Made by a program: the position numbers and the translations under genes
Part shown: in pieces, positions 1 to 6,039 of the stretch
How the letters are laid out: every line of letters begins with the position of its first letter
Position numbering within the stretch: position 1 is the stretch's first letter
Assembly: GCA_900550095.1 (NCBI GenBank)
Contig: URRG01000064.1
Span: forward strand, 1 to 9,394
DNA length: 9,394 bases
Source: an uncultured Oscillospiraceae bacterium
GTDB taxonomy: Bacteria; Bacillota; Clostridia; Oscillospirales; Acutalibacteraceae
Direction of reading: 5' to 3'
Notes under the pieces: generated by a model
Told to the model about the DNA's origin: nothing
Databases searched by the model: none
Seen by the model: only the letters and a program-made list of their open reading frames with translations

Positions 1-401
1 CCTTTGTGCTCAACGACGATACCGTCCCCACCGTAGCCCGCAATATCAGCTCCATGCTCCTCAGCTACCTGGACTGCCCTCTGGTGGATACCGTTCTCTT
101 TACATACGGCTTTCACGGCAGACGCCGGGAGGTATTCAGCCTGGTGGAGAAGGCCCTTTCCCACGCCCGCTTTCATTTCGTTCCCTTTCTTCTGTGGTGT
201 GAAGAAACAGAAAATCTCCGCCGCATGCAAAAGGACGGACGCAGCGAAAGGCGGATACAGACCGCCCTGCAGGATTCGAGAAAAGCTTTTTCCCAGGTCT
301 CCTACCCTGTAATCGACGTGACCGCTCTCTCCGCGGCAAAAGCCGCAGAAGAGGTTCTGTTTCGGGCAAGGCTCCAAACAAAAGCCGGGCCCTCTGAATA
401 A
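1..401 (+). CDS. P-loop kinase-like protein, C-terminal part
   Basis: The reading frame is open from the left edge to a TAA at 399-401, so only about the last 132 codons are present and the N-terminal half, where a Walker A loop would lie, is missing. What is visible resembles the C-terminal part of small nucleotide/shikimate-kinase-like AAA-type ATPases: a segment like NDDTVPTVARNISSMLL, then a hydrophobic strand (DTVLFTYGF), a stretch FVPFLLWCEETENLRRM matching the family's strand followed by 'SEEELRRRL', an Arg-rich lid-like part (KDGRSERRIQTA), and a final strand with 'VIDVTALSAAKAAEEVL', like the usual '(D)TSGLSPEEAAEEI' ending. The reaction and substrate cannot be deduced. The GTG at position 6 is merely the first possible start inside the window and is very unlikely to be the real one. 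The stop codon lies inside a terminator hairpin, so this is the last gene of its transcript. Confidence 0.6.
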   Translation, partial: FVLNDDTVPTVARNISSMLLSYLDCPLVDTVLFTYGFHGRRREVFSLVEKALSHARFHFVPFLLWCEETENLRRMQKDGRSERRIQTALQDSRKAFSQVSYPVIDVTALSAAKAAEEVLFRARLQTKAGPSE

Positions 402-417
402 AAGAGAGGCCCGGTTT
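384..417 (+). terminator. Intrinsic terminator of the kinase-like gene
   Basis: CCGGGCC at 385-391 pairs with GGCCCGG at 408-414. The stem is extended inward by three pairs after a one-base bulge, and is followed by TTT. It overlaps the stop codon at 399-401. Read on the minus strand, the same stem is followed by CTTTTGTTT, so it could act in both directions as a backup terminator for the convergent deacetylase transcript. Confidence 0.65.
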
Positions 418-548
418 CCATATACCGCTGCCCGCAGTCTGTCGGGAGGACACATCTGTTCAGGCCCTTTTCGCCGGTTCGGGCATCATATTCATGTTCT
501 CGTATCGGGTACCGTTCTGCGCTGTGGATTTTCACAGCGGTCAAGATC

Positions 549-586
549 AAAGAAAGGAGCGCCCCAGTTGGAACGCCCCTTTCTTT
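549..586 (-). terminator. Terminator of the polysaccharide deacetylase gene
   Basis: AAAGAAAGG at 549-557 pairs with CCTTTCTTT at 578-586. After one mismatch the stem continues with GCG/CGC (559-561 with 574-576), and the loop is about 12 bases. On the minus strand the 3' arm reads CCTTTCTTTGATCTT, a T-rich run suited to termination about 95 bases after the deacetylase stop. The A/T-rich outer arms make it potentially bidirectional. Confidence 0.6.
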
Positions 587-678
587 GTCCGGCTGACCCG
601 GCTGTATATGGAGGAGGTATCGGTATACGCTGCGCTGACCGCAATACCGGAGAATCAGCGGATCCATAGGGATCTGCA

Positions 679-1983
679 TCATCCCGGAACGCGGAAATTG
701 ATCGGCTCTACCGTGTTGTCCAGAACGTCGAAACGGTACCCCATTCTCTGCAGCTCCTCAATGACATCCGGCAGGATTTCCAGAGTAGTCCGCTTTGCGT
801 TGGTATTGTGCATAAGCACAATGGCTTTTTCCTTCCCTCTTACGCCGCCTATCACATTATTGAAGATCTGCTGCGTGGGGATATTGTTCCCCGTAGCGTC
901 CTGAGAATCCACGTTCCAGTCGTAATAGGTGTAACCGCGGCGCTCCATCTCTTCGATGATGCCCTTAGCGGTCTGCTTATTAAAGCTGTTGATGCTGCCC
1001 CCTGCAAAGCGGAAAATGGTGGGCTCCACCCCTGTCACCGAATGAATATAATCCCGTTCCTTTTTAAAATCCTGCAGAAAGGCCTCTGTGGACTGATAAA
1101 TGGTGTGAAAATCGTGGGTATAGGAATGAACGGCCAGAGTGTGCCCACGGCGGACGGTTTCCTTCATCGCCTGCTCGGCTGTTTCCGAATGGATGCCCAC
1201 GTCGAAAAACGTAGCTTTGACCCCGTACCGGTCCAACACATCCAAAAGCGGTATGGTGTAATCGGAGGGGCCGTCGTCAAAAGTCAGATACACCACTTTG
1301 TCCCCTTCCTGATGAGGGACATACTCCGGCTTTTCCACATACAGCTGAGGATACGGATCCTGCTTGTTTCCCGCATTCCCCTTTTCGCCGGAAGCGCCGG
1401 AAGAAGAATCGGGTTTTGCAGAGGAAGAGGTTCCCTGCTCCTTAGACGGGGCGTTCCCGCCGCTTTGAGAAGAAGCAGGCTCCTTCTTTCCCCCCTGCTC
1501 AGGCTTTGAAACCGCTCCCTGCCCTTCGTTCTCCCGGGAAGGAGGTTCCGGTTTTTGCGATGAAGAGGGCTCCCCCAGAGAGCTCCCGGCAGCAGCGCCC
1601 GCGGCGGGCCTCTGTGAAGGCTCCTTCTGTCCGCCGCCGGAAGATATAGTAAGGGAGGCCGTCCGGCTTCCGGAGGATTCCACAGGCAGGCTTTCAGAAA
1701 AGCTGCCCTTCAGCACCAGCCCGAAGGCTACCAGGACAGCCGCAGCGGAAAGCGCCACGGACAGAGAACGGAACAGCAGAGGATTCGTCCCCCGTTTTTT
1801 CGGGCGGCCCCTGCCCTTCGGAGCTTGAGAGAGGCCGCCTTTTCCACCGGTATATCCATGTGCATGCTGCGCACGGGATTCAGGCTGTCCGCCCGCATTA
1901 CCCGTGTTGCCCCTATTGCGTACAGTATATATGTCAACCATTTCTATGGGATCGTGATTCTGTTTTTCGCTCACGTGTCTCAT
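679..1983 (-). CDS. Membrane-anchored polysaccharide deacetylase (NodB/CE4)
   Basis: A 434-residue protein of carbohydrate esterase family 4, the group that removes N- or O-acetyl groups from peptidoglycan or other cell-surface glycans. Residues 1-66 are polar and basic (cytoplasmic), 67-93 form one hydrophobic membrane helix, and about 95-215 are a Ser/Gly/Lys/Glu/Pro-rich linker crossing the wall. The NodB domain covers about 228-425. Its motifs are complete: TFDDGPS at 234-240 (catalytic base and metal Asp), HSYTH at 286-290 (metal His), RFAGGS at 325-330, DWN at 355-357, and VLMH at 389-392 (catalytic His). The enzyme is therefore probably active outside the cell; peptidoglycan is the likeliest substrate, but this is inference. 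The ATG at 1983 has GGAAGG just upstream (minus strand), whereas the next Met (residue 15) has none. The N-terminus carries GRGRPKKRG at 57-65, which resembles an AT-hook but may simply be a positive-inside anchor. The gene is monocistronic and divergent from the SRP RNA gene. Confidence 0.9.
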   Translation of the reverse strand: MRHVSEKQNHDPIEMVDIYTVRNRGNTGNAGGQPESRAQHAHGYTGGKGGLSQAPKGRGRPKKRGTNPLLFRSLSVALSAAAVLVAFGLVLKGSFSESLPVESSGSRTASLTISSGGGQKEPSQRPAAGAAAGSSLGEPSSSQKPEPPSRENEGQGAVSKPEQGGKKEPASSQSGGNAPSKEQGTSSSAKPDSSSGASGEKGNAGNKQDPYPQLYVEKPEYVPHQEGDKVVYLTFDDGPSDYTIPLLDVLDRYGVKATFFDVGIHSETAEQAMKETVRRGHTLAVHSYTHDFHTIYQSTEAFLQDFKKERDYIHSVTGVEPTIFRFAGGSINSFNKQTAKGIIEEMERRGYTYYDWNVDSQDATGNNIPTQQIFNNVIGGVRGKEKAIVLMHNTNAKRTTLEILPDVIEELQRMGYRFDVLDNTVEPINFRVPG

Positions 1984-2066
1984 CCTTTCCTTCCCGGCAC
2001 TTTCCTGGGAAAATAGTCTGTGTCAGACCGCTGAATCGACATGTTTCTATGTCTTCCGACATCTTC

Positions 2067-2095
2067 AGTATAGATCCCAGGCACAAAGAAGTACA
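2067..2095 (-). promoter_or_regulatory. Possible promoter of the deacetylase gene
   Basis: On the minus strand a TATACT -10-like box lies at 2067-2072, about 85 bases before the start codon. The best -35 candidate at 17-base spacing is TGTACT (2090-2095), which is poor. An imperfectly supported operator candidate, GACAT-N6-ATGTC (2038-2053), lies between this box and the gene. The call rests on the -10 box alone. Confidence 0.3.
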
Positions 2096-2167
2096 GTTAC
2101 TTTTCTGTAATGGAACGTTAAGAAACTGTAACAGCAAATTTTCGCCGCAGATGAAACTTTTTTCTCA

Positions 2168-2206
2168 GAGCGGACGTCTCCAGACCGGACGGTTCTCCGC
2201 TGTTTT
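2168..2206 (+). terminator. Orphan terminator-like hairpin in the intergenic region
   Basis: AGCGGA (2168-2173) pairs with TCCGCT (2195-2200), with an inner CGTC/GACG stem (2174-2177 with 2187-2190), and is followed by G then five T. No gene on the plus strand ends nearby. It may close a short RNA from the 2100 region, or insulate the SRP RNA promoter. A second hairpin, AAAGGCG/CGCCTTT, sits at 2221-2241. I see no protein gene between 1984 and 2357. Confidence 0.35.
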
Positions 2207-2322
2207 TGAGCAGGGAGCGAAAAGGCGATGGTTCCGCCTTTCATGTCACACGTGGTTTCCCGCGCTTCTTCCAGGAAGGGCGCAGCTCTGCCCCGTTTCG
2301 CGGAAAAAATTCCGGTATACGC

Positions 2323-2351
2323 TTGTCAAAACGCCCAGAATCGTATATAAT
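2323..2351 (+). promoter_or_regulatory. Sigma-A promoter of the SRP RNA gene
   Basis: TTGTCA at 2323-2328, a spacer of exactly 17 bases, and a perfect TATAAT at 2346-2351. Transcription should start near 2357-2359. This is the strongest promoter in the window, as expected for an abundant stable RNA. It lies upstream of the SRP RNA, and any read-through would enter dnaX. Confidence 0.85.
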
Positions 2352-2357
2352 AAAGAA

Positions 2358-2555
2358 GTTATGAAAGAAAAGCAAGGCAGAAATGCATACATCGGGATAT
2401 GCAGGCGGGCGGGCTCTGTGCGGCGGAGCGCCGTGAACCATGTCAGGCGGGGAACCGAGCAGCATTAAGCGGTTTTCTCTGTGCGATGCAGGTTGTCTGT
2501 CCGTCTGCATATCCGGGTGTATGGCAGCCGCGGTGCGGTCTGTCTTGTTTTTTTT
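2358..2555 (+). ncRNA. ffs: Signal recognition particle RNA (4.5S/scRNA type)
   Basis: RNA component of the SRP, which with Ffh targets nascent membrane and secreted proteins. The conserved S-domain tip is clear: GAACCATGTCAGG (2435-2447), a CGG/CCG stem closed by a GGAA tetraloop (2451-2454), then GAGCAGCATTAAG (2457-2469); the GTCAGG and AGCAGCA strands form the Ffh-binding internal loop. Long outer pairing supports it: GGATATGCAG (2395-2404) with CTGCATATCC (2505-2514), CATACA (2386-2391) with TGTATG (2518-2523), and CAAGGCAGA (2373-2381) with TCTGTCTTG (2539-2547). Placement directly upstream of dnaX matches Bacillus subtilis (scr-dnaX-yaaK-recR). The ends are inferred: the start from the promoter, the 3' end from the T8 tract. 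I could not find the two-hairpin Alu domain expected at the 5' end of the ~270-nt Bacillus form, so this seems to be a shorter, rod-like form. Processing may trim both ends. Confidence 0.92.
2523..2555 (+). terminator. Intrinsic terminator of the SRP RNA
   Basis: A stem of nine pairs with one bulged T: GGCAG (2523-2527) with CTGTC (2540-2544, one G-U) and CCGC (2528-2531) with GCGG (2535-2538). The loop is GGT, followed by TTG and a run of eight T at 2548-2555. Bases 2539-2547 are also predicted to pair with the RNA's 5' end at 2373-2381, so the terminator and the mature closing helix are mutually exclusive. Confidence 0.8.
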
Positions 2556-2646
2556 GCCCGGATTCCAAAAAGGCCGGGGGCATTCCGGCGGCATATGGCT
2601 TGAGGAAAAGACCGAAGCCGGAAGAAAGGGAAAGCTGGTGAAAGGA

Positions 2647-4377
2647 ATGTATCAGGTTCTATACCGGAAATGGCGGCCTAAGACGTTCTCAGAGGTCGTA
2701 GGACAGCCTCAGGTGACTGTAACCCTGCAGAATGAGCTGGAAGCCGGGCGTATTGCCCATGCATATCTGTTTACCGGCTCCCGCGGAACAGGCAAGACCA
2801 CCTGCGCCAGGATCCTGGCCAAGGCCGTGAACTGTCTGCGCCCAAAAGACGGCGATCCCTGCGGTTCCTGTGAGATCTGCGAGGGCATAGACAACGGTTC
2901 CGTGATGGATGTGGTGGAAATCGACGCCGCCAGCAACAACGGAGTAGACAGCATCCGTACCCTCCGGGAGGAAGCCGGCTTTACGCCTGCCGCCGCCAGG
3001 TACAGGGTGTATATCATAGACGAGGTCCACATGCTCTCCATAGGCGCCTTCAACGCCCTTTTAAAGACACTGGAGGAGCCCCCCGCCCATGTGATCTTCA
3101 TCCTGGGGACCACCGAAGTGCACAAAATCCCCGCCACCATCCTTTCGCGGTGCCAGCGGTTCAATTTCCGCCGGATCCCGCCGGAGGAAATCGCACAGCA
3201 GCTTTCCTTTGTAGCGGAGGAAGAGGGGGCTCATCTGGATGAGGAGGCCGCCCTTCTTCTGGCACGCCTGGCAGACGGCGCCATGCGCGACGCATACTCC
3301 CTTCTGGATCAATGCCTGGGCCGGGAAAAGGAGATCACCGTTTCCGTCGTGACGGAGGCCACCGGCATGGTGGGCAGAGATCACCTTTTCTCACTGGCAG
3401 AGGCCGTGGAGCGGCGGGATTCCGCCGCCGCTTTGGAGCAGATCGACGGGCTGTACTCCGGTTCAAAGGACATGGCCCGCCTCTGCGAAGAGCTTTCTTC
3501 TCATTACCGCTCTCTGATGCTGATCAAAACCATGCGGGACGCCCGCAATATGCTGGCTGTATCAGAGGAGGAATATGTCCGGCTTACCGGGCAGGCTCTC
3601 AGAAGCCCTCTCCCCGCTATCCTGCACGCTTTGAATCTTCTGCAGGAAGCTCTGGAGCATATGAGCCGCGGAGCCGACCGGCGCATCGAAATGGAGATAA
3701 CTCTTTTGAAGCTCTGCGCGCCGGAGCTGGATTCCTCCATGGATGCGGTCATCCGCCGGATCGAGGCTTTGGAACGGGGAGCACCTCGAGCGGTGCAAAC
3801 CGTACAGACGGCACAGTCAAAGCAGACAGAACCCGTGCCTCCTGCAGAAGCCGGCAGCTCAGATAGAGAGCCCGAGCAAGAGAGCACCCGTTCTCCCGAA
3901 GTATCCCCCGGTGTTTCTGTCCCTCTGCACACGCCTGTGGAAATTCCTGCCGCCGCTCCGCCTGAACCGACAGCCGGAGCAGACCAGGCTCCCACTGCCC
4001 GAAAAGCAGCTCCATCAAGACCTGCGTCGGCAGCCGAGCTCATGGCCAACGCCCGCAGACTTGCGGAATGGCCGGAAATTTTGCAGATTCTAAAAGAGTA
4101 TTCGGCGGCGATATCCGCCGCATTTACCGGTTCCAGCGCCTATGTGAGCGGCGACTACGTCCTGATCGATGCTCCCAGAGAAATGGCCTTCGAGCTGTTG
4201 CGGAAATCCTCCCAGCGGGACAAGATGCGGGACGTTATCCAGCAGGTCACAGGCAAGGTCTATAAGCTCGGGCCCTATAAACCCGCTTCCTCCCCTGCAG
4301 TCCAAGAGGAAGCAGATCCTCTGGCAGAACTGGCCGGAAAAGCCCGGGAAGCGGGAATAGAGGTCGTAGAGAAGTAA
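2647..4377 (+). CDS. dnaX: DNA polymerase III subunit tau/gamma (clamp loader)
   Basis: A 576-residue AAA+ ATPase that loads the sliding clamp and, through its C-terminal tau region, ties the polymerase to the helicase. The N-terminus MYQVLYRKWRP is the classic DnaX start. Walker A is GSRGTGKT (44-51); the zinc site uses C63, C72, C75 and C78; Walker B is IIDEVH (123-128); sensor 1 is GTT (154-156); the arginine-finger SRC motif is at 167-169; the sensor-2 region GAMRDA is at 211-216. A lid/collar domain follows to about 365, then a Pro/Ala/Glu/Gln-rich linker (about 376-460) and a tau domain (about 461-576). The frame is open back to 2440, but that part lies in the SRP RNA, so the long version is rejected. 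I chose ATG 2647 by family alignment; GTG at 2638, preceded by AAGGGAAAG, is a reasonable alternative adding three residues. I saw no A-rich slippery heptamer like the one that makes gamma in E. coli, so probably only the tau form is made. Confidence 0.96.
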   Translation: MYQVLYRKWRPKTFSEVVGQPQVTVTLQNELEAGRIAHAYLFTGSRGTGKTTCARILAKAVNCLRPKDGDPCGSCEICEGIDNGSVMDVVEIDAASNNGVDSIRTLREEAGFTPAAARYRVYIIDEVHMLSIGAFNALLKTLEEPPAHVIFILGTTEVHKIPATILSRCQRFNFRRIPPEEIAQQLSFVAEEEGAHLDEEAALLLARLADGAMRDAYSLLDQCLGREKEITVSVVTEATGMVGRDHLFSLAEAVERRDSAAALEQIDGLYSGSKDMARLCEELSSHYRSLMLIKTMRDARNMLAVSEEEYVRLTGQALRSPLPAILHALNLLQEALEHMSRGADRRIEMEITLLKLCAPELDSSMDAVIRRIEALERGAPRAVQTVQTAQSKQTEPVPPAEAGSSDREPEQESTRSPEVSPGVSVPLHTPVEIPAAAPPEPTAGADQAPTARKAAPSRPASAAELMANARRLAEWPEILQILKEYSAAISAAFTGSSAYVSGDYVLIDAPREMAFELLRKSSQRDKMRDVIQQVTGKVYKLGPYKPASSPAVQEEADPLAELAGKAREAGIEVVEK

Positions 4378-4404
4378 AACAGCCCCTCAGAAACGAGGCG
4401 AAAA

Positions 4405-4432
4405 CCGTCTGCGGTCAGCGCGGCGGATTTTT
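4405..4432 (+). terminator. Terminator-like hairpin between dnaX and ybaB
   Basis: CCGTC (4405-4409) pairs with GGCGG (4422-4426), and GCG (4411-4413) with CGC (4419-4421), with a bulged T4410, one G-U pair and a five-base loop. It is followed by A and five T (4428-4432). It looks like a moderate intrinsic terminator or attenuator, about 30 bases after the dnaX stop. No convincing promoter was found between it and ybaB, so read-through is likely. Confidence 0.5.
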
Positions 4433-4476
4433 CACATATCATTTTCAGAAAAGAACCTATAACAGGAGGAATTACT

Positions 4477-4827
4477 ATGAAAGCAAGATTGCCTCAGGGA
4501 TACGGCGGAGGCGGAGCCGCCAATCTGCAGCAGCTGGCCAGGCAGGCTCAGAAGCTGCAGGAGGAAATGGATAAGGCCACGGCAGAGCTGGAAGAAAAGG
4601 AATATAGCGCTACCTCAGGCGGAGACGCGGTAAAGGCTGTCGTTACCGGAAAGATGGAAGTCAAATCCATTGAGCTTAAGCCCGAAGTGGTGGATCCGGA
4701 GGATACGGAAATGCTCAGCGATTTGGTGATCGCCGCTGTGAACGAGGCTCTCCGCGCGGCGGCAGCCGACAAGGAAGAGCGCATGGAAAAGCTTTCCGGC
4801 GGGCTGAATATGCCCGGTATATTCTGA
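4477..4827 (+). CDS. ybaB: YbaB/EbfC nucleoid-associated protein
   Basis: A 116-residue member of the YbaB/EbfC family (YaaK in Bacillus), small dimeric DNA-binding proteins of the nucleoid usually found between dnaX and recR. The start at 4477 has a perfect AGGAGGA at 4464-4470, six bases away. After a Gly-rich leader (residues 1-14) comes the typical helix NLQQLARQAQKLQEEMDK, then the conserved strand region with GGDAVKAVVTGKMEVKSIEL (about 48-67), the acidic segment VVDPEDTEMLSDLV, and a C-terminal helix rich in Ala and Glu ending in LNMPGIF. Length and layout match the family. The stop is one base before the recR start, so the two are translationally coupled. A role together with RecR in repair is suggested by the conserved pairing but remains uncertain. 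Confidence 0.93.
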   Translation: MKARLPQGYGGGGAANLQQLARQAQKLQEEMDKATAELEEKEYSATSGGDAVKAVVTGKMEVKSIELKPEVVDPEDTEMLSDLVIAAVNEALRAAAADKEERMEKLSGGLNMPGIF

Positions 4828-4828
4828 T

Positions 4829-5431
4829 ATGGCCTCCTACACAGTCGCGCCCCTTTCCCGGCTGGTGGATGAATTTGAATCCCTGCCGGGAATCGGGCAT
4901 AAAAGCGCTCAGCGCCTGGCATACCACGTAATCGGCCTCTCAAAGGAAAAGGCGGAAGAACTGGCGTCCTCCATATTGGACGCCCATGAAAAAATCCATT
5001 ACTGCCGCATCTGCTGCAATCTGACGGATCAGGAGCTCTGCCCCATCTGCCGGAATGAAGAACGGGACAAAAGCGTGATCTGCGTAGTGGAGGATCCAAG
5101 GGATGTCATGGCCCTGGAAAGGACCCATGAATTTCACGCGGTATACCATGTGCTGCACGGGGCGATCTCCCCGCTGAGCGGCGTGGGGCCGGATCAGCTC
5201 TGCATCAAAGAGCTTCTGGCCCGGCTTTCCAACAATGAGGTGAAAGAAGTCATTATGGCTACCAACCCCACTGTGGAGGGCGAGGCCACAGCCATGTACA
5301 TCTCTCGCCTGCTCAAGCCCATGGGGATCAAAGTGACCCGGCTGGCCTACGGGATCCCTGTTGGCGGCGATCTGGAATACGCAGATGAAGTGACCCTTTC
5401 CCGGGCGATTGAGGGGCGCAACGAAATCTGA
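4829..5431 (+). CDS. recR: Recombination mediator protein RecR
   Basis: A 200-residue protein of normal RecR length. With RecO (and RecF) it helps load RecA onto SSB-coated single-stranded DNA at gaps. The helix-hairpin-helix is at about 10-33 (core LPGIGHKSAQRLAYH); the zinc finger uses C59, C62, C71 and C74; the Toprim domain begins with VICVVEDPRDVMALE (83-97), containing acidic E88 and D89, and includes the conserved ATNPTVEGEATAMYI (144-158). The C-terminal part, RLAYGIPVGGDLEYADEVTLSRA (171-193), is the strongly conserved Walker-B-like end. The ATG lies one base after the ybaB stop, with no obvious independent ribosome binding site, consistent with coupling to ybaB. It is the last gene of the dnaX cluster; the next gene has its own promoter 10 bases downstream. 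Confidence 0.97.
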   Translation: MASYTVAPLSRLVDEFESLPGIGHKSAQRLAYHVIGLSKEKAEELASSILDAHEKIHYCRICCNLTDQELCPICRNEERDKSVICVVEDPRDVMALERTHEFHAVYHVLHGAISPLSGVGPDQLCIKELLARLSNNEVKEVIMATNPTVEGEATAMYISRLLKPMGIKVTRLAYGIPVGGDLEYADEVTLSRAIEGRNEI

Positions 5432-5441
5432 CAGGTTTCGC

Positions 5442-5470
5442 TTGCCTCTCTCCTCTCTTTATGCTATACT
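5442..5470 (+). promoter_or_regulatory. Extended -10 promoter of smpB-ssrA
   Basis: TTGCCT at 5442-5447, a 17-base spacer, and TATACT at 5465-5470 preceded by TG at 5462-5463, which gives an extended -10 element (TGCTATACT). Transcription would start near 5477. As no promoter is evident just upstream of ssrA, this one probably supplies both smpB mRNA and tmRNA. Confidence 0.75.
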
Positions 5471-5483
5471 GAGGGATACAAAA

Positions 5484-5514
5484 CTGCGGTCTTTTCTTTG
5501 ATGAAAAGCCGCAG
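5484..5514 (+). promoter_or_regulatory. Hairpin in the smpB leader
   Basis: CTGCGG (5484-5489) pairs with CCGCAG (5509-5514), and CTTTT (5491-5495) with AAAAG (5504-5508), with T5490 bulged and an eight-base loop. It starts almost at the predicted transcript 5' end and lacks a following T run, so it is not a terminator. A 5' stability element or a protein-binding site is possible; the function is unknown. Confidence 0.5.
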
Positions 5515-5558
5515 AAAGAAGAAATCCGGCGCAAAACACAAAGGAAGGAGGGCTTTGT

Positions 5559-6023
5559 ATGGCCAATAGTTCCCTGAAAACCATTGCGCAGAACAAAAAA
5601 GCCTTCCATGATTACTTTGTGGAGGAAAGCCTGGAAGCAGGCATTGAGCTCTGCGGAACAGAAGTAAAATCCTTGCGGCGGGGCCAGTGTAATCTCAAAG
5701 ATTCCTGGTGTTCGGTGGTAAAGGGAGAGCTCCTTCTCAACGGGATGCACATCAGTCCCTATGACCACGGGAATATTTTTAACAAAGATCCCCTTCGTGT
5801 GCGCAAGCTTCTTCTGCATAAAAAGGAGATCCTCCGGCTTTTCGGCCTTGTAAAGCAAAATGGCTATTCCCTGATTCCCCTTTCTCTCTACTTTAAAGGG
5901 AGTCTTGTAAAAGTGCAGGTAGGTCTCTGCAAAGGCAAAAAACTGTATGACAAACGGGCCGATATGGCCGCCCGTGACGCCAAACGGGATATTGACCGGG
6001 CCATAAAAGAAAAGAACCGCTGA
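5559..6023 (+). CDS. smpB: SsrA-binding protein SmpB
   Basis: A 154-residue protein that binds the tRNA-like domain of tmRNA and mimics the missing codon-anticodon pairing during rescue of stalled ribosomes. AAGGAAGGAGGG ends six bases before the ATG, an excellent ribosome binding site. The OB-fold signature is complete: NKKAFHDYFVEESLEAGIEL (12-31), CGTEVKSLRRGQCNLKDSW (32-50), and NGMHISPYDHGN (61-72), followed by RKLLLHKKEI (82-91) and PLSLYFKGSLVKVQVGLCKGKKLYDKR (107-133). The basic C-terminal tail (ADMAARDAKRDIDRAIKEKNR) is the part that enters the mRNA channel. Trp at residue 50, where Tyr or Phe is common, is a mild deviation. The stop codon lies in a GAAA-capped hairpin, 16 bases before tmRNA. 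Confidence 0.97.
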   Translation: MANSSLKTIAQNKKAFHDYFVEESLEAGIELCGTEVKSLRRGQCNLKDSWCSVVKGELLLNGMHISPYDHGNIFNKDPLRVRKLLLHKKEILRLFGLVKQNGYSLIPLSLYFKGSLVKVQVGLCKGKKLYDKRADMAARDAKRDIDRAIKEKNR

Positions 6024-6033
6024 AAAGCGGTTC
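6014..6033 (+). other. GAAA-capped hairpin at the smpB stop codon
   Basis: GAACCGCT (6014-6021) pairs perfectly with AGCGGTTC (6026-6033) over eight bases, closed by a GAAA tetraloop (6022-6025) that includes part of the TGA stop. No T run follows, so it does not look like a terminator. It lies directly before the palindrome CCCATATGGG (6033-6042) and the tmRNA 5' end. It may mark the boundary between mRNA and tmRNA during processing of a shared transcript. Confidence 0.6.
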
Positions 6034-6039
6034 CCATAT

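Noticed and set aside
520..539. Perfect 7-bp hairpin CGCTGTG-GATTTT-CACAGCG.
   Set aside because: It has no T run on either side and lies beyond the deacetylase terminator; no function can be argued.
1860..2468. A 202-codon plus-strand reading frame across the intergenic region.
   Set aside because: It overlaps the deacetylase 5' end antisense and then the SRP RNA, has no ribosome binding site and resembles no family I know.
2440..2646. Extended N-terminus of DnaX.
   Set aside because: The start codon and the first ~38 codons lie in the SRP RNA, and family members begin at MYQ/MSYQALYRKWRP, that is at 2647.
3504..4049. Long antisense reading frames within dnaX.
   Set aside because: They are shadows of a GC-rich coding sequence; the composition is typical for antisense frames and no start signals are present.
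2647..4377. Programmed frameshift in dnaX producing a short gamma form.
   Set aside because: I found no A-AAA-AAG-type slippery heptamer or matching downstream stop in the gene.
4458..4463. TATAAC as a -10 box for ybaB.
   Set aside because: It directly touches the ribosome binding site, so the transcript would begin inside or after it; no -35 box.
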